Shown: in pieces, positions 7,879 through 16,227 of the stretch | Numbering within the stretch: position 1 is the stretch's first letter | Layout: each line of letters starts with the position of its first letter | Source of the DNA: an uncultured Desulfobacterium sp. | Lineage (GTDB): Bacteria; Desulfobacterota; Desulfobacteria; Desulfobacterales; Desulfobacteraceae | Direction of reading: 5' to 3' | DNA: 29,150 bases | Assembly: GCA_937124525.1 (NCBI GenBank) | Contig: CAKZLA010000398.1 | Location: 1-29,150 of the forward strand | Made by a program: the position numbers and the translations under genes | The notes under the pieces: generated by a model | Told to the model about the DNA's origin: nothing | The model's database searches: none | Seen by the model: the letters and a program-made list of their open reading frames with translations, nothing else

Positions 7879-9618
7879 ATGAAATGTGAAATTTGTGAAA
7901 TCGGTTGTCATATGGAGGAGGAGAGTCTGGGGAAATGTCGCATGTATACGGTCAAAGACGGCGTCATGGCGGAACGTTTTCCCCATTGCTATTCCACTAT
8001 GTTTCCCATTTCCATTGAAACAATGCCGGCTCTGCACTTCTATCCCAACCATAAATTTCTGCAAGTTTCGTCCATGGGGTGCAATTTCTCCTGTGGTGGC
8101 TGCATCTCTGAAATACTGACAACGGGTACAGAGACTTTATCTGCCGCATTAAAGCAGGTAAGCCCTGAAAAGGTGGTTGAAAAAGCCCTCAGCAATGGGT
8201 GCAAAGGCATTGCCTTTTGTATTAACGATCCCACCGTCTCTTTTTTTTCATTCTGTTCCCTGGCCAGGCTGGCCAAGGAGAACCATTTAATGGTGGGTTT
8301 CTCAACCAATGGATATTTTACCCGGCAGGCCCTGGATCAACTTATCCCCTTTACGGATTTTGTGAACATCGGCGTCAAGGGATTCTCTGATGATCGGTAT
8401 AAACCCTGTGGTGTGCCGTCAGCTGCTCCTGTGTTCAGAAATATCCGGCATCTGTTTGAGGCAGGTGTGCACGTGGAGGTGGCCGCCATATACATGAAGG
8501 GGTTGGAGAATGAAGTCCGTAAGATCGCCGCATTCGTGGCTTCCTTGTCCATGGATATCCCCTTGCAGATCATGCGGTTTGTTCCCTTTGGAGAGGCTGT
8601 CATGGAATTTGAACCCAGCATCAGGGAATCGGAATCCCTTTGCAGGGAACTGAAAAAACAGCTCTCCCATGTGTACCTGTTCAACGCCCCCGGCAGTGAG
8701 TTTTTGGATACCTGCTGCCCGGATTGCGGTCGGACCATGATCTCCCGGGAGTTTTTCGGCCCCATGGGTTCAAGAAATATTGAGACGTCCATGCCGGGCA
8801 ATGTATGTTCATGTGGTAAAAAAGTGGCTATAAAAGGCACCTATGCTTTGGAACGTTATAATGAATATGGGTTCTTTGGCGGGTATCGCACCACCCGTGC
8901 CTTTGAGATGCTCCATGCCATCATGGTCTGCATCGGGGCGGATGATCCTGAAAAGCTTTCGGCATTGTGGTTTCATCTCATTGAGACTGACTATTTACGA
9001 GCCTTTCATGAGTTGGTGCAGCTTCCTGAGTCCTATGGGGAAATCATTGATTACCTGGCCAAAAGGGCCGGTCAGGAGGAAAACGGAAACCTCTTGAAAC
9101 AGTATATTCAGGAAAAATTTGATTTCGTCCAATCCAGAACCCAGGATGTAAAACGCCCCCTGGTTTACTATGCCATGGGATATCCCCTGTTTGCCTTGAA
9201 TCCTGAACGCTTTGAAACCAATCTTGTCCAGGCCGCTGGCGGCACCTGCGTAAACAAGCAGTTGACACGGGAGGGAAAACCGGGATTTACCCTGACAAAG
9301 GAGGAATTCATGGCGTTGAACCCGGATATTATCTTTATCTCTGGTTTTTTGTCCTGCCCTGTTTCAGATTTTTATGACTATTGCGTCCGCAACGACCTGG
9401 GGGTGAATGCAGTTAAGAACAGGCGCATATATGATCATTTTCCTTCTTGGGATTTCGGCAGCCCAAGGTGGATTCTGGGATTGATGCACATTGCAGGTAT
9501 CCTCCACCCTGGGGTGTTTTCCTTTAAAATGGAAGAGGAGGCCGATGAATTTTATCAACGGTTTTATCATAAATCCTTTGATGCAACCCATGTGAACCGT
9601 TCATTTTACCGGGGGTGA
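7879..9618 (+). CDS. Radical SAM enzyme fused to a substrate-binding-protein C-terminal lobe
   Basis: A 579-residue protein without signal peptide, hence cytoplasmic. Residues 1-25 carry four cysteines (3, 6, 10, 20) in the pattern seen at the start of AmmeMemoRadiSam/PflA-like enzymes (COG1180). The radical SAM cluster motif C-NFS-C-GG-C is at 68, 72 and 75. A zinc-ribbon-like set follows (CCPDCG at 279-284, CSCG at 310-313), also as in that group. Residues about 330-420 are helical and unrecognised. Residues about 425-575 resemble the C-terminal lobe of FecB/BtuF-type binding proteins (AAGGTCV, MALNPDIIFIS, AVKNRRIYDHFPS, GSPRWILGLMHIAGILHPG) and align collinearly with residues 214-355 of the next gene product. 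Its place between importer and binder genes suggests action on, or sensing of, the imported ligand; the reaction is unknown. Confidence 0.88.
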   Translation: MKCEICEIGCHMEEESLGKCRMYTVKDGVMAERFPHCYSTMFPISIETMPALHFYPNHKFLQVSSMGCNFSCGGCISEILTTGTETLSAALKQVSPEKVVEKALSNGCKGIAFCINDPTVSFFSFCSLARLAKENHLMVGFSTNGYFTRQALDQLIPFTDFVNIGVKGFSDDRYKPCGVPSAAPVFRNIRHLFEAGVHVEVAAIYMKGLENEVRKIAAFVASLSMDIPLQIMRFVPFGEAVMEFEPSIRESESLCRELKKQLSHVYLFNAPGSEFLDTCCPDCGRTMISREFFGPMGSRNIETSMPGNVCSCGKKVAIKGTYALERYNEYGFFGGYRTTRAFEMLHAIMVCIGADDPEKLSALWFHLIETDYLRAFHELVQLPESYGEIIDYLAKRAGQEENGNLLKQYIQEKFDFVQSRTQDVKRPLVYYAMGYPLFALNPERFETNLVQAAGGTCVNKQLTREGKPGFTLTKEEFMALNPDIIFISGFLSCPVSDFYDYCVRNDLGVNAVKNRRIYDHFPSWDFGSPRWILGLMHIAGILHPGVFSFKMEEEADEFYQRFYHKSFDATHVNRSFYRG

Positions 9619-9619
9619 T

Positions 9620-10735
9620 ATGAAAATAGATAAAAGCTCACGCCAGGATTCCGACCACCCCTGTAGCATGGGAATTAAAAAATATTATCATCGTAAAATA
9701 TGTACTTATGGTTTTATTGTCGTGCTTGTTTCGGTCTGGTGGACTCTTTGCGCCCATGCCGGACAGATCACGGATATGGCGGGACAAAAGGTGGGGGTGC
9801 CTGATGAAATTCATACCGTATACGGAACCAGCCCCCCTGTCACCAGTCTGCTTTATGCTGTGGCACCCGAACTTGTTGCCGGGCTTAATTTTCCCATCAG
9901 GAAAATGGAAAAACAATATCTGCCCGCCCGTTTGCAGTCGCTTCCGGTGGTGGGTGGATGGTTTGGCCAGGGGCGGACGCCCAATCTGGAAACGCTGCTA
10001 CAGGTAAATCCCGATGTCATTCTTGCATGGCATATAAAGGATTCTCTCATCACCCGAAAGACAGAAGATACACTGGTACCCCTGGGTTTCCCGGTGATTC
10101 GCATCTCTCTGGACAGGCTGGAAGATTATCCCGAAACCTTCCGGTTCTTAGGGTGCCTGCTCCATCGTGAAGAGCGGGCAGCGCTCTTTGCAGAATATGC
10201 AGAAAGAACATTGGATAAAATCCGTGCGGTGCAGGGTGCCATGGCTGAACCCGATAAAGTGTCTGTTTACTATGCCGAGGGGGTGGATGGCCTGAGCACG
10301 GAATGCAATACCTCTATCCATGCGGAGCTTATTCCCATGTGCGGTGGTAAGAATGTTCACATCTGTCCTGTTCAGACGACTTACGGCATGGAAAAGGTCT
10401 CATTGGAGCAGGTGATGCATTATGCACCGGAGGTGATCATTACATCTGAACACCTCTTTTACGATGCCGTGTTTCACGATCCGCGGTGGCAGAATATTCC
10501 TGCGGTTCAGAACCACAGGGTTTACAAGATTCCCACCGCTCCTTTTAACTGGTTTGACCGCCCTCCCTCCTTTATGAGGCTTCTGGGTGCCAGATGGCTG
10601 CTCAATAAACTATATCCTGGAAAATATAGCATAGATATTGTGGAGGAAACCCGGAGGTTTTACAGCCTTTTTTTAAATTTCAGCCTGGATCGGCAGGCTG
10701 CCGAAGAACTTTTAGAAGGTATGACAAAAAAATGA
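9620..10735 (+). CDS. FecB/BtuF-type periplasmic substrate-binding protein
   Basis: A 371-residue exported binding protein of the importer. The ATG at 9620 lies 1 nt after the previous stop with gggggtga as ribosome site; Met17 is an alternative start. After a long n-region, a hydrophobic segment (30-46) ends AHA-G, giving cleavage after residue 47. The N-lobe starts ITDMAGQKVGVPDEI and includes PNLETLLQVNPDVILAW; the C-lobe starts near 214 (VSVYYAEGVDGL) and contains MCGGKNV, APEVIIT, VQNHRVYKIP and FDRPPSFMRLLGARWLL. There is no lipobox, so it should be soluble. The family binds Fe(III)-siderophores, haem, cobalamin or metal chelates; the substrate here cannot be read from sequence. It overlaps the possible upstream start of the receptor gene. 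Confidence 0.92.
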   Translation: MKIDKSSRQDSDHPCSMGIKKYYHRKICTYGFIVVLVSVWWTLCAHAGQITDMAGQKVGVPDEIHTVYGTSPPVTSLLYAVAPELVAGLNFPIRKMEKQYLPARLQSLPVVGGWFGQGRTPNLETLLQVNPDVILAWHIKDSLITRKTEDTLVPLGFPVIRISLDRLEDYPETFRFLGCLLHREERAALFAEYAERTLDKIRAVQGAMAEPDKVSVYYAEGVDGLSTECNTSIHAELIPMCGGKNVHICPVQTTYGMEKVSLEQVMHYAPEVIITSEHLFYDAVFHDPRWQNIPAVQNHRVYKIPTAPFNWFDRPPSFMRLLGARWLLNKLYPGKYSIDIVEETRRFYSLFLNFSLDRQAAEELLEGMTKK

Positions 10736-10746
10736 TAGGAGATAGA

Positions 10747-12999
10747 ATGCGTAAGTTAATGAACAATATGATTGTAATCCTCATGGGCATTATGGTGTTA
10801 CCTCTGTCCTGCTTTTCTGATGAAACAGCCATTTACCAACTTCCCCAGAGTGTTGTAACGGGAAAATTTGAAGAGCAGGACTTTGTTGGCCCGCTGTTCA
10901 CCGAGACCAACACAAAAACAAAGGTTACTGAAAAGGGAATAAACGCCCTTGGACCCTCTTCCACCATGTCTGTCCAGAAATCCATAAGCCTTATGCCGTC
11001 CGTAAATCAGCAAAGTGTTGATCCAAGCGGGCTTGCAGATATCAGCAACTATCACGAATCTTTCAGGTTCAGAGGCGTGGAAGCCACCGGCGGCGGCAAT
11101 CCATCCACCCCTGTCAATGTGGAGAGTGTTCCTGTGAGCGGCAGGCCCGGGGGCGGGGTATCCATATATGACATGGAGAATTTTGAGACAATATCCATTT
11201 ATAAAGGCGGGGTACCGGCAGACAAGGCTTTTGGTCTGACCAATATCGGTGGGAAAATCGATATGGAGGTGAAAAGGCCTTTGAATGAGTTTAGTTTCAA
11301 AATAAAACAGATGCTGGGAACCGATGACTTCAGCCGGAGTTTCCTGCGCCTTGACACGGGAAATCTCTCCACTGACACCGCAGGCTTTATCTCCTATTCC
11401 AATACCAGTGCAGATAAATGGAGGGGACAAGGGGATTCCGATCGAGACAACGCAATGTCCGGGCTGACCCAGAAAATCGGCGATGGGTTGAAGATAGAGC
11501 TGTTTTCAACCTATAGTAATGCCGATGTGAATACCTATAGAACCCTGAATTACGAAAAAGCATCTTCTTTAAGCAAAAATTATGATTTTGATTTTACCAA
11601 TGATAAGAACGACTATTTTTATTATGGGTACAACAAGGCAGATTTTGAGGATTATAATATTTTTGGAAATATTGAGTATCGTTTTGATGATAATTCCAAG
11701 GTGGTGATTAAGCCGTTTTATTGGAATGACCAAGGGTATTACATGGAAACGATAACAATGAAGAACGGCAATAACCGCGTCAGAAGATGGGATGTTGACC
11801 ATGATTTGAGCGGGTTTCTGAGTCAATATTCAACCCGCATACAGGCAGTTGATCTTAATATCGGCTTTTTTAATCTTCAACAGGAAAGGCCGGGGCCACC
11901 AACCTCCTGGAAATTGTATAAGGTTGAATCCGGTAAACTCGTATTTGACAAATGGCAGGTCCTCTCCAACAGCTCCAAACATCGCCAGAATACCCCCTTT
12001 ATTTCGGGTAAATATGCCAAGGGCCGATTTACCCTGGAGGGAGGCGTGAAATATCTCAGATACACCATGCCCTCCATAAAGACGTATGACACGACCGGCA
12101 TTTTAGATGTCAACTATGAAACCGCGCTTGACATGGCCACATCCGTTGACGAAGATGGATGTGCGGATGCAAAGGATTTTAACAAGATTCTTCCCAACCT
12201 GGGGTTGAATTACAGGATCAACGATGATATCAGCGCCTATTTCTCCTATGGCAGAAATTATGGCATGAGTGTGAGCCTCTATCCCTATTTTATTTCCCAG
12301 AAAAACGCCTTTTACAGCAAGGGCATTACACTGCAGGATCTATGGGATGAACAGGAGCTTGAGATCGTTGATAATTATGATATCGGCCTGAGATACATCA
12401 CAGACAAGGTATATGTGGTTCCCACACTCTATTATGCCCGCCATAAAAATAAGGCGGCAACATATTATGATTCTTCCCTGGGGGTATCATTTCCAGCCAC
12501 CAATGCAAAGGCGGATGCATACGGATTTGAATTGGAGGCCGGAGCAATGGTAGATGAAAATTTTTCCCTCTACGGCTCTTTTTCCTATAACCGCTTCTTT
12601 TTTTCCCAGGATATTTGTAACAGCGATGGATCTGTCAATGAGGTTGAGGGAGACCAGGTGCCTGATGCACCGGAGTTTCTATGCAAGACAATTGCCAGTT
12701 ACCGCATGGGCAAATTTGTTCTTTCCCCCATCGTTAAATACACGTCCAGCAGGTACGGGGACATTGAGCACGATGAGAAGATTGACGATGCCGTGATATT
12801 TGACTTTGATTTGACCTATAATGCCGGGGCCTTTCCCGGGATGAAGATGAAAAGCCTTGATTTCTCTCTGACGGTTAACAATATCTTTGATAAGGAATAT
12901 GTCAGCATCATCAACACCTCTGACTATAAAACCCTTGGCTCCACCTATCAAACCGGTGCGCCTTTTACGGTTTATGCGTCTGTTGTGTGTTGTTTCTAA
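10747..12999 (+). CDS. TonB-dependent outer-membrane receptor
   Basis: A 750-residue receptor of typical size. The ATG at 10747 has aggagatag just ahead; an in-frame ATG at 10732 overlaps the previous stop (atga) but has no clear ribosome site. An N-terminal signal segment (MIVILMGIMVLPLS) is followed by a short region QLPQSVVTG that may include the TonB box, then the plug domain with FRFRGVEATGGG, SIYDMENFETISIYKGGVPAD and NIGGKIDMEVKRP, and then the 22-strand barrel rich in aromatic and Asn/Asp pairs. The chain ends in Phe as outer-membrane proteins do, though oddly preceded by two cysteines (VVCCF). It should import the same ligand as the ABC transporter. An inverted repeat 49 bp downstream may terminate the transcript. 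Confidence 0.92.
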   Translation: MRKLMNNMIVILMGIMVLPLSCFSDETAIYQLPQSVVTGKFEEQDFVGPLFTETNTKTKVTEKGINALGPSSTMSVQKSISLMPSVNQQSVDPSGLADISNYHESFRFRGVEATGGGNPSTPVNVESVPVSGRPGGGVSIYDMENFETISIYKGGVPADKAFGLTNIGGKIDMEVKRPLNEFSFKIKQMLGTDDFSRSFLRLDTGNLSTDTAGFISYSNTSADKWRGQGDSDRDNAMSGLTQKIGDGLKIELFSTYSNADVNTYRTLNYEKASSLSKNYDFDFTNDKNDYFYYGYNKADFEDYNIFGNIEYRFDDNSKVVIKPFYWNDQGYYMETITMKNGNNRVRRWDVDHDLSGFLSQYSTRIQAVDLNIGFFNLQQERPGPPTSWKLYKVESGKLVFDKWQVLSNSSKHRQNTPFISGKYAKGRFTLEGGVKYLRYTMPSIKTYDTTGILDVNYETALDMATSVDEDGCADAKDFNKILPNLGLNYRINDDISAYFSYGRNYGMSVSLYPYFISQKNAFYSKGITLQDLWDEQELEIVDNYDIGLRYITDKVYVVPTLYYARHKNKAATYYDSSLGVSFPATNAKADAYGFELEAGAMVDENFSLYGSFSYNRFFFSQDICNSDGSVNEVEGDQVPDAPEFLCKTIASYRMGKFVLSPIVKYTSSRYGDIEHDEKIDDAVIFDFDLTYNAGAFPGMKMKSLDFSLTVNNIFDKEYVSIINTSDYKTLGSTYQTGAPFTVYASVVCCF

Positions 13000-13047
13000 G
13001 CGTTGTTCCTAAAAACCGTGAGAAAATTCGGCATTCTTTAAAAGTAC

Positions 13048-13081
13048 TTTAGAGCCTGATAATTTTTAAACAGGCTCTAAA
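13048..13081. repeat. Palindromic element between convergent genes, copy 1 of a dispersed repeat
   Basis: TTTAGAGCCTG (13048-13058) and CAGGCTCTAAA (13071-13081) are perfect 11-bp inverted repeats around a 12-base AT-rich loop, in the 127-bp gap between the receptor gene and the convergent ahcY. It could act as a terminator in either direction, although no long T run follows on the plus strand. Bases 13051-13080 recur, reverse-complemented and with one difference in 30 bases, at 27455-27484, so this is a dispersed repeat and not only a local terminator. Confidence 0.75.
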
Positions 13082-13126
13082 CGGTAGATCAAAAATTGCG
13101 GGCTCCCTCTTAGTATTCCATGTCTT

Positions 13127-14569
13127 CTAATAGCGATAATGGCCCGGTTTGTAAGGTCCTTTAACGGAAACCCCGATGTAATCCGCCTGCTGCTGGGTCA
13201 GCTTTGTAAGTTTTACCCCCAGTGTTTCTAAATGCAGCCGTGCCACCTCTTCATCCAGCTCCTTGGGAAGGGTATATACTTTTTTCTCAAGGTCTTCCTT
13301 GGCCAGCTTGATCTGGGCAAGGGTCTGATTGGTGAAACTGTTGCTCATGACAAAGCTTGGGTGACCCGTGGCGCACCCCAGATTTACCAGTCGGCCTTCG
13401 GCCAGCACTATCACTGATTTACCCGATGTCAGGGTCCATTTATCCACCTGGGGTTTGATGGTTACTTTGATATTGTCTTTGTTGCCTTCCAGGTGTGCCA
13501 TTTCGATTTCATTGTCAAAGTGGCCAATGTTGCAGATGATGGCCTCGTCTTTCATTTGATCAATGTGCTCTGCCCGGATCACATGGTAGTTCCCCGTGGC
13601 CGTGACAAAGAGATCTCCCTGGGACGCTGCCTCTTCCATGGTCATCACTTGGAAGCCTTCCATGGCTGCCTGGAGGGCGCAGATGGGGTCAATTTCTGTG
13701 ATGATCACCCGGGCGCCATACCCCTTCATGGAGTCGGCACATCCTTTGCCCACATCGCCATATCCGGCTACGACCACCACTTTGCCCGCCAGCATGATGT
13801 CCGTGGCCCGCTTGATGCCGTCGGCCAGGGATTCCCGGCAACCATAGAGGTTGTCAAACTTGGATTTGGTCACGGAATCGTTGACATTGATGGCCGGAAA
13901 CAACAGTTCCTTTCTGGCAGCCAGATGATAAAGACGGTGTACGCCGGTGGTGGTCTCTTCGGACACGCCCCGGATATTTTCAGCTATTTTTGTCCACTTG
14001 CCGGGGGTTTTGGCAACGCTTTCTTTTAATCGTTCCATGAGGCAGATCTCATCGGCACTGCCGGTGATGTTTTCCAGCAGGGAGGGGTTTTTTTCCACCA
14101 GAGCTCCTTGGTGGACAAACAATGTGGCATCCCCGCCATCATCCACAATGAGATCCGGACCGGAACCGTCGGGCCAGGTCAGGGCTTGCTCTGTGCACCA
14201 CCAGAACTCCTCCAAGTTTTCCCCCTTCCAGGCAAATACGGCGGCAGATCCTTTGTCGGCAATGGCGGCAGCGGCATGGTCCTGGGTGGAAAAAATATTG
14301 CAGGTGGCCCAGCGAAGGTCGGCTCCCAGTTCGTGCAGGGTGTCAATGAGCATGGCGGTCTGGATGGTCATGTGCAGGCTGCCCATGATTTTAAATCCCT
14401 TAAGGGGCTTTTCTGAACCATATTTTTTCCGCAGGGCCATGAGACCTGGCATCTCTTTTTCTGAGAGTTGCATGTCTTTGTGCCCATGGTCCGCAAGGGA
14501 GACATCCTTTACTTTATATTTGAGGCCCGGGTCCAGGGCCAAGATGGATTTTTCTGTTGTTTGGTACAT
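13127..14569 (-). CDS. ahcY: Adenosylhomocysteinase (S-adenosylhomocysteine hydrolase)
   Basis: A 480-residue cytoplasmic enzyme that splits S-adenosylhomocysteine to adenosine and homocysteine, relieving product inhibition of methyltransferases. Family motifs are all present: [29 protein letters not shown] near residue 90, DDGGDAT at 143-149, the catalytic SKFDN/YGCRES stretch at about 236-247, the NAD-binding loop GYGDVGKG at 269-276, and the C-terminal KPGHYRY tail. Length matches bacterial enzymes with the roughly 40-residue insertion. The start at 14569 has taaggaa 9 nt upstream. It is downstream of metK on the same strand, 230 bp away, with a strong hairpin in the leader. Confidence 0.97.
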   Translation of the reverse strand: MYQTTEKSILALDPGLKYKVKDVSLADHGHKDMQLSEKEMPGLMALRKKYGSEKPLKGFKIMGSLHMTIQTAMLIDTLHELGADLRWATCNIFSTQDHAAAAIADKGSAAVFAWKGENLEEFWWCTEQALTWPDGSGPDLIVDDGGDATLFVHQGALVEKNPSLLENITGSADEICLMERLKESVAKTPGKWTKIAENIRGVSEETTTGVHRLYHLAARKELLFPAINVNDSVTKSKFDNLYGCRESLADGIKRATDIMLAGKVVVVAGYGDVGKGCADSMKGYGARVIITEIDPICALQAAMEGFQVMTMEEAASQGDLFVTATGNYHVIRAEHIDQMKDEAIICNIGHFDNEIEMAHLEGNKDNIKVTIKPQVDKWTLTSGKSVIVLAEGRLVNLGCATGHPSFVMSNSFTNQTLAQIKLAKEDLEKKVYTLPKELDEEVARLHLETLGVKLTKLTQQQADYIGVSVKGPYKPGHYRY

Positions 14570-14594
14570 GGTTTTATTCCTTATCGTAAATAAA

Positions 14595-14622
14595 GGCCAT
14601 GGCAGGTTTTCCTGTCATGGCC
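14595..14622 (-). terminator. Strong hairpin in the ahcY leader, possible attenuator or metK terminator
   Basis: Two 12-base arms, GGCCATGGCAGG (14595-14606) and CCTGTCATGGCC (14611-14622), pair with only one G-T type mismatch around a TTTT loop. On the minus strand the stem is followed by TTTATTT and then the ahcY ribosome site; it starts 54 nt and ends 26 nt before the ahcY start. On the plus strand it is followed by GTTTTTGTTTT, but no plus-strand gene precedes it. Likely a terminator for metK readthrough or an attenuator for ahcY. No SAH-riboswitch consensus was recognised. Confidence 0.55.
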
Positions 14623-14799
14623 GTTTTTGTTTTATATGAAACTTAGCGCAACGCATTGTAATGATTAGAGTTTCAATTTTCATTGTGGCTGATGGTTACA
14701 GCCATGTAGGTTATACTATTATGATCTGGTCCTTAACCACCTCATAAAGGCGTCATATCGGAGGGCATGATGCTCTTTTTGTTTCTCTTTATTAAGAGA

Positions 14800-15972
14800 T
14801 CAGAGCCCGGCTTTTACCTTTATTTCGGCGGCTTTATCGGTGTGTTCCCAGGTAAAGTCAGGATCATGGCGTCCAAAATGGCCATAGGCCGAGGTTTTGC
14901 GGTAGATGGGGCGCAGCAGATCCAGGGTCTGGATGATGGCAGCGGGTCTTAGGTCAAACACCTCTTTTACAATTTCCACGGCCTTTTTTTCTGAAATTTT
15001 ACCAGTGCCCTTGAAATCCACCAGTAAGGAGACAGGTTGTGCCACCCCAATGGCGTAGGCCACCTGGATTTCACATTTGTCTGCCACCCCGGAGGCCACC
15101 AGGTTTTTGGCAATGTAACGACCCATGTAAGAGGCACTTCGATCCACCTTGGAGGGATCTTTTCCGGAAAAGCAACCGCCGCCATGGCTTCCCTGGCCTC
15201 CATAGGTGTCCACAATGATCTTTCGTCCGGTGAGGCCACAGTCACCCATGGGACCGCCAATGACAAATTTTCCCGTGGGGTTGATGAAAAAACGGGTATC
15301 CCCGTCTATCATCTCCGCCGGTATCACCTTGCGGATTACCTCTTTAATAATGGCATCTTTCAAATCTTCGTGGGCCACGTCGGGTTTGTGCTGGGAAGAG
15401 ACCACAATGGTGTCCACCCGTGCGGGTTTACCATCCACATATTCAATGGTTACCTGGGATTTACCATCGGGTCTTAAAAAATCCAAAGCCCCGTTTTTCC
15501 TGACCTGGGCCAGACGTTGGGTCAGTTTATGGGCATAGCTGATGGGCATGGGCATCAGTTCCGGGGTTTCGTTGGTGGCAAAACCGAACATGAGGCCCTG
15601 GTCGCCTGCACCCTGCTCCTTGAAAAGGCCTTCTCCTTCGTCCACGCCCTGGGCAATATCCGGAGACTGGTGGTCAATGCTGGTGATCACCGAGCAGGTG
15701 CGCCAGTCAAAGCCCATGTCCGACGAGTGGTATCCGATATCTCTGATGGTCTGCCTGACAATTTCGGGCATGTCCACATAGCAGTTGGTGGTAATTTCTC
15801 CGGCAATCATGGCAAGGCCTGTGGTGACAAGGGTTTCACAGGCCACCCGGCATTTTGTGTCCTCTGCCATGATGGCATCAAGAATACTGTCGGAAATGGC
15901 ATCTGCCACTTTATCGGGATGTCCCTCGGTGACAGATTCAGATGTGAACAGAGAGGAATTTTTTTCCGTCAT
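14800..15972 (-). CDS. metK: S-adenosylmethionine synthetase
   Basis: A 390-residue cytoplasmic enzyme making S-adenosylmethionine from methionine and ATP. The start at 15972 was chosen because taaaggag precedes it and [20 protein letters not shown] is the family N-terminus; an in-frame ATG 20 codons upstream adds sequence foreign to the family. Visible motifs: GHPDK (17-21), [12 protein letters not shown], the loop [17 protein letters not shown] and the C-terminal TSAYGHFGR with a final Phe/Trp-rich tail. With ahcY downstream and a probable adenosine kinase divergently upstream it forms an activated methyl cycle cluster. On the minus strand a perfect TATAAT (16020-16015) lies 42 nt before the start, with a weak -35. 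Confidence 0.97.
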   Translation of the reverse strand: MTEKNSSLFTSESVTEGHPDKVADAISDSILDAIMAEDTKCRVACETLVTTGLAMIAGEITTNCYVDMPEIVRQTIRDIGYHSSDMGFDWRTCSVITSIDHQSPDIAQGVDEGEGLFKEQGAGDQGLMFGFATNETPELMPMPISYAHKLTQRLAQVRKNGALDFLRPDGKSQVTIEYVDGKPARVDTIVVSSQHKPDVAHEDLKDAIIKEVIRKVIPAEMIDGDTRFFINPTGKFVIGGPMGDCGLTGRKIIVDTYGGQGSHGGGCFSGKDPSKVDRSASYMGRYIAKNLVASGVADKCEIQVAYAIGVAQPVSLLVDFKGTGKISEKKAVEIVKEVFDLRPAAIIQTLDLLRPIYRKTSAYGHFGRHDPDFTWEHTDKAAEIKVKAGL

Positions 15973-16014
15973 GGTATCTCCTTTATGGCATTGTGTGTAT
16001 AATCTTTTGAATTG

Positions 16015-16020
16015 ATTATA
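16015..16020 (-). promoter_or_regulatory. Candidate -10 element of the metK promoter
   Basis: A perfect TATAAT on the minus strand in the 255-bp divergent gap between metK and the kinase gene, placed so that transcription would begin about 35 nt before the metK ATG. The -35 region at 17-18 nt spacing is poor (TATACG or TTATAC). No SAM riboswitch consensus was recognised in the remaining gap. Confidence 0.3.
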
Positions 16021-16227
16021 AATCCAATGCAAAGTAACGTATAAGTATGAATGTATATCAACTTACGAAGGTATGTCATGGCAGATCATTTGTCAAGAAT
16101 TTGGAGTAATATCCAGCAATTCTAATTTTGGTTGTCCGGGGTGGTTCATCATGATAATGTAGGTTCCAGATGACTTCTCATAATACTTAGAACCCAGTAC
16201 CCAAAACAAATAAAGGCATGTATCTAC

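Noticed and set aside
10798..11430. Minus-strand open frame of 210 codons
   Set aside because: Antisense to the N-terminal part of the TonB-dependent receptor; no family features.
13947..14639. Plus-strand open frame of 230 codons
   Set aside because: Antisense to ahcY, which is certain; no recognisable domains and no ribosome site.
15976..16032. Twenty-codon N-terminal extension of MetK from an upstream in-frame ATG
   Set aside because: The extension is unlike the family, and the ATG at 15972 has a near-perfect ribosome site, so the shorter start is preferred.
15973..16227. Possible SAM riboswitch upstream of metK
   Set aside because: No paired regions or conserved boxes of known SAM riboswitch classes could be recognised by eye; the gap is AT-rich and short.
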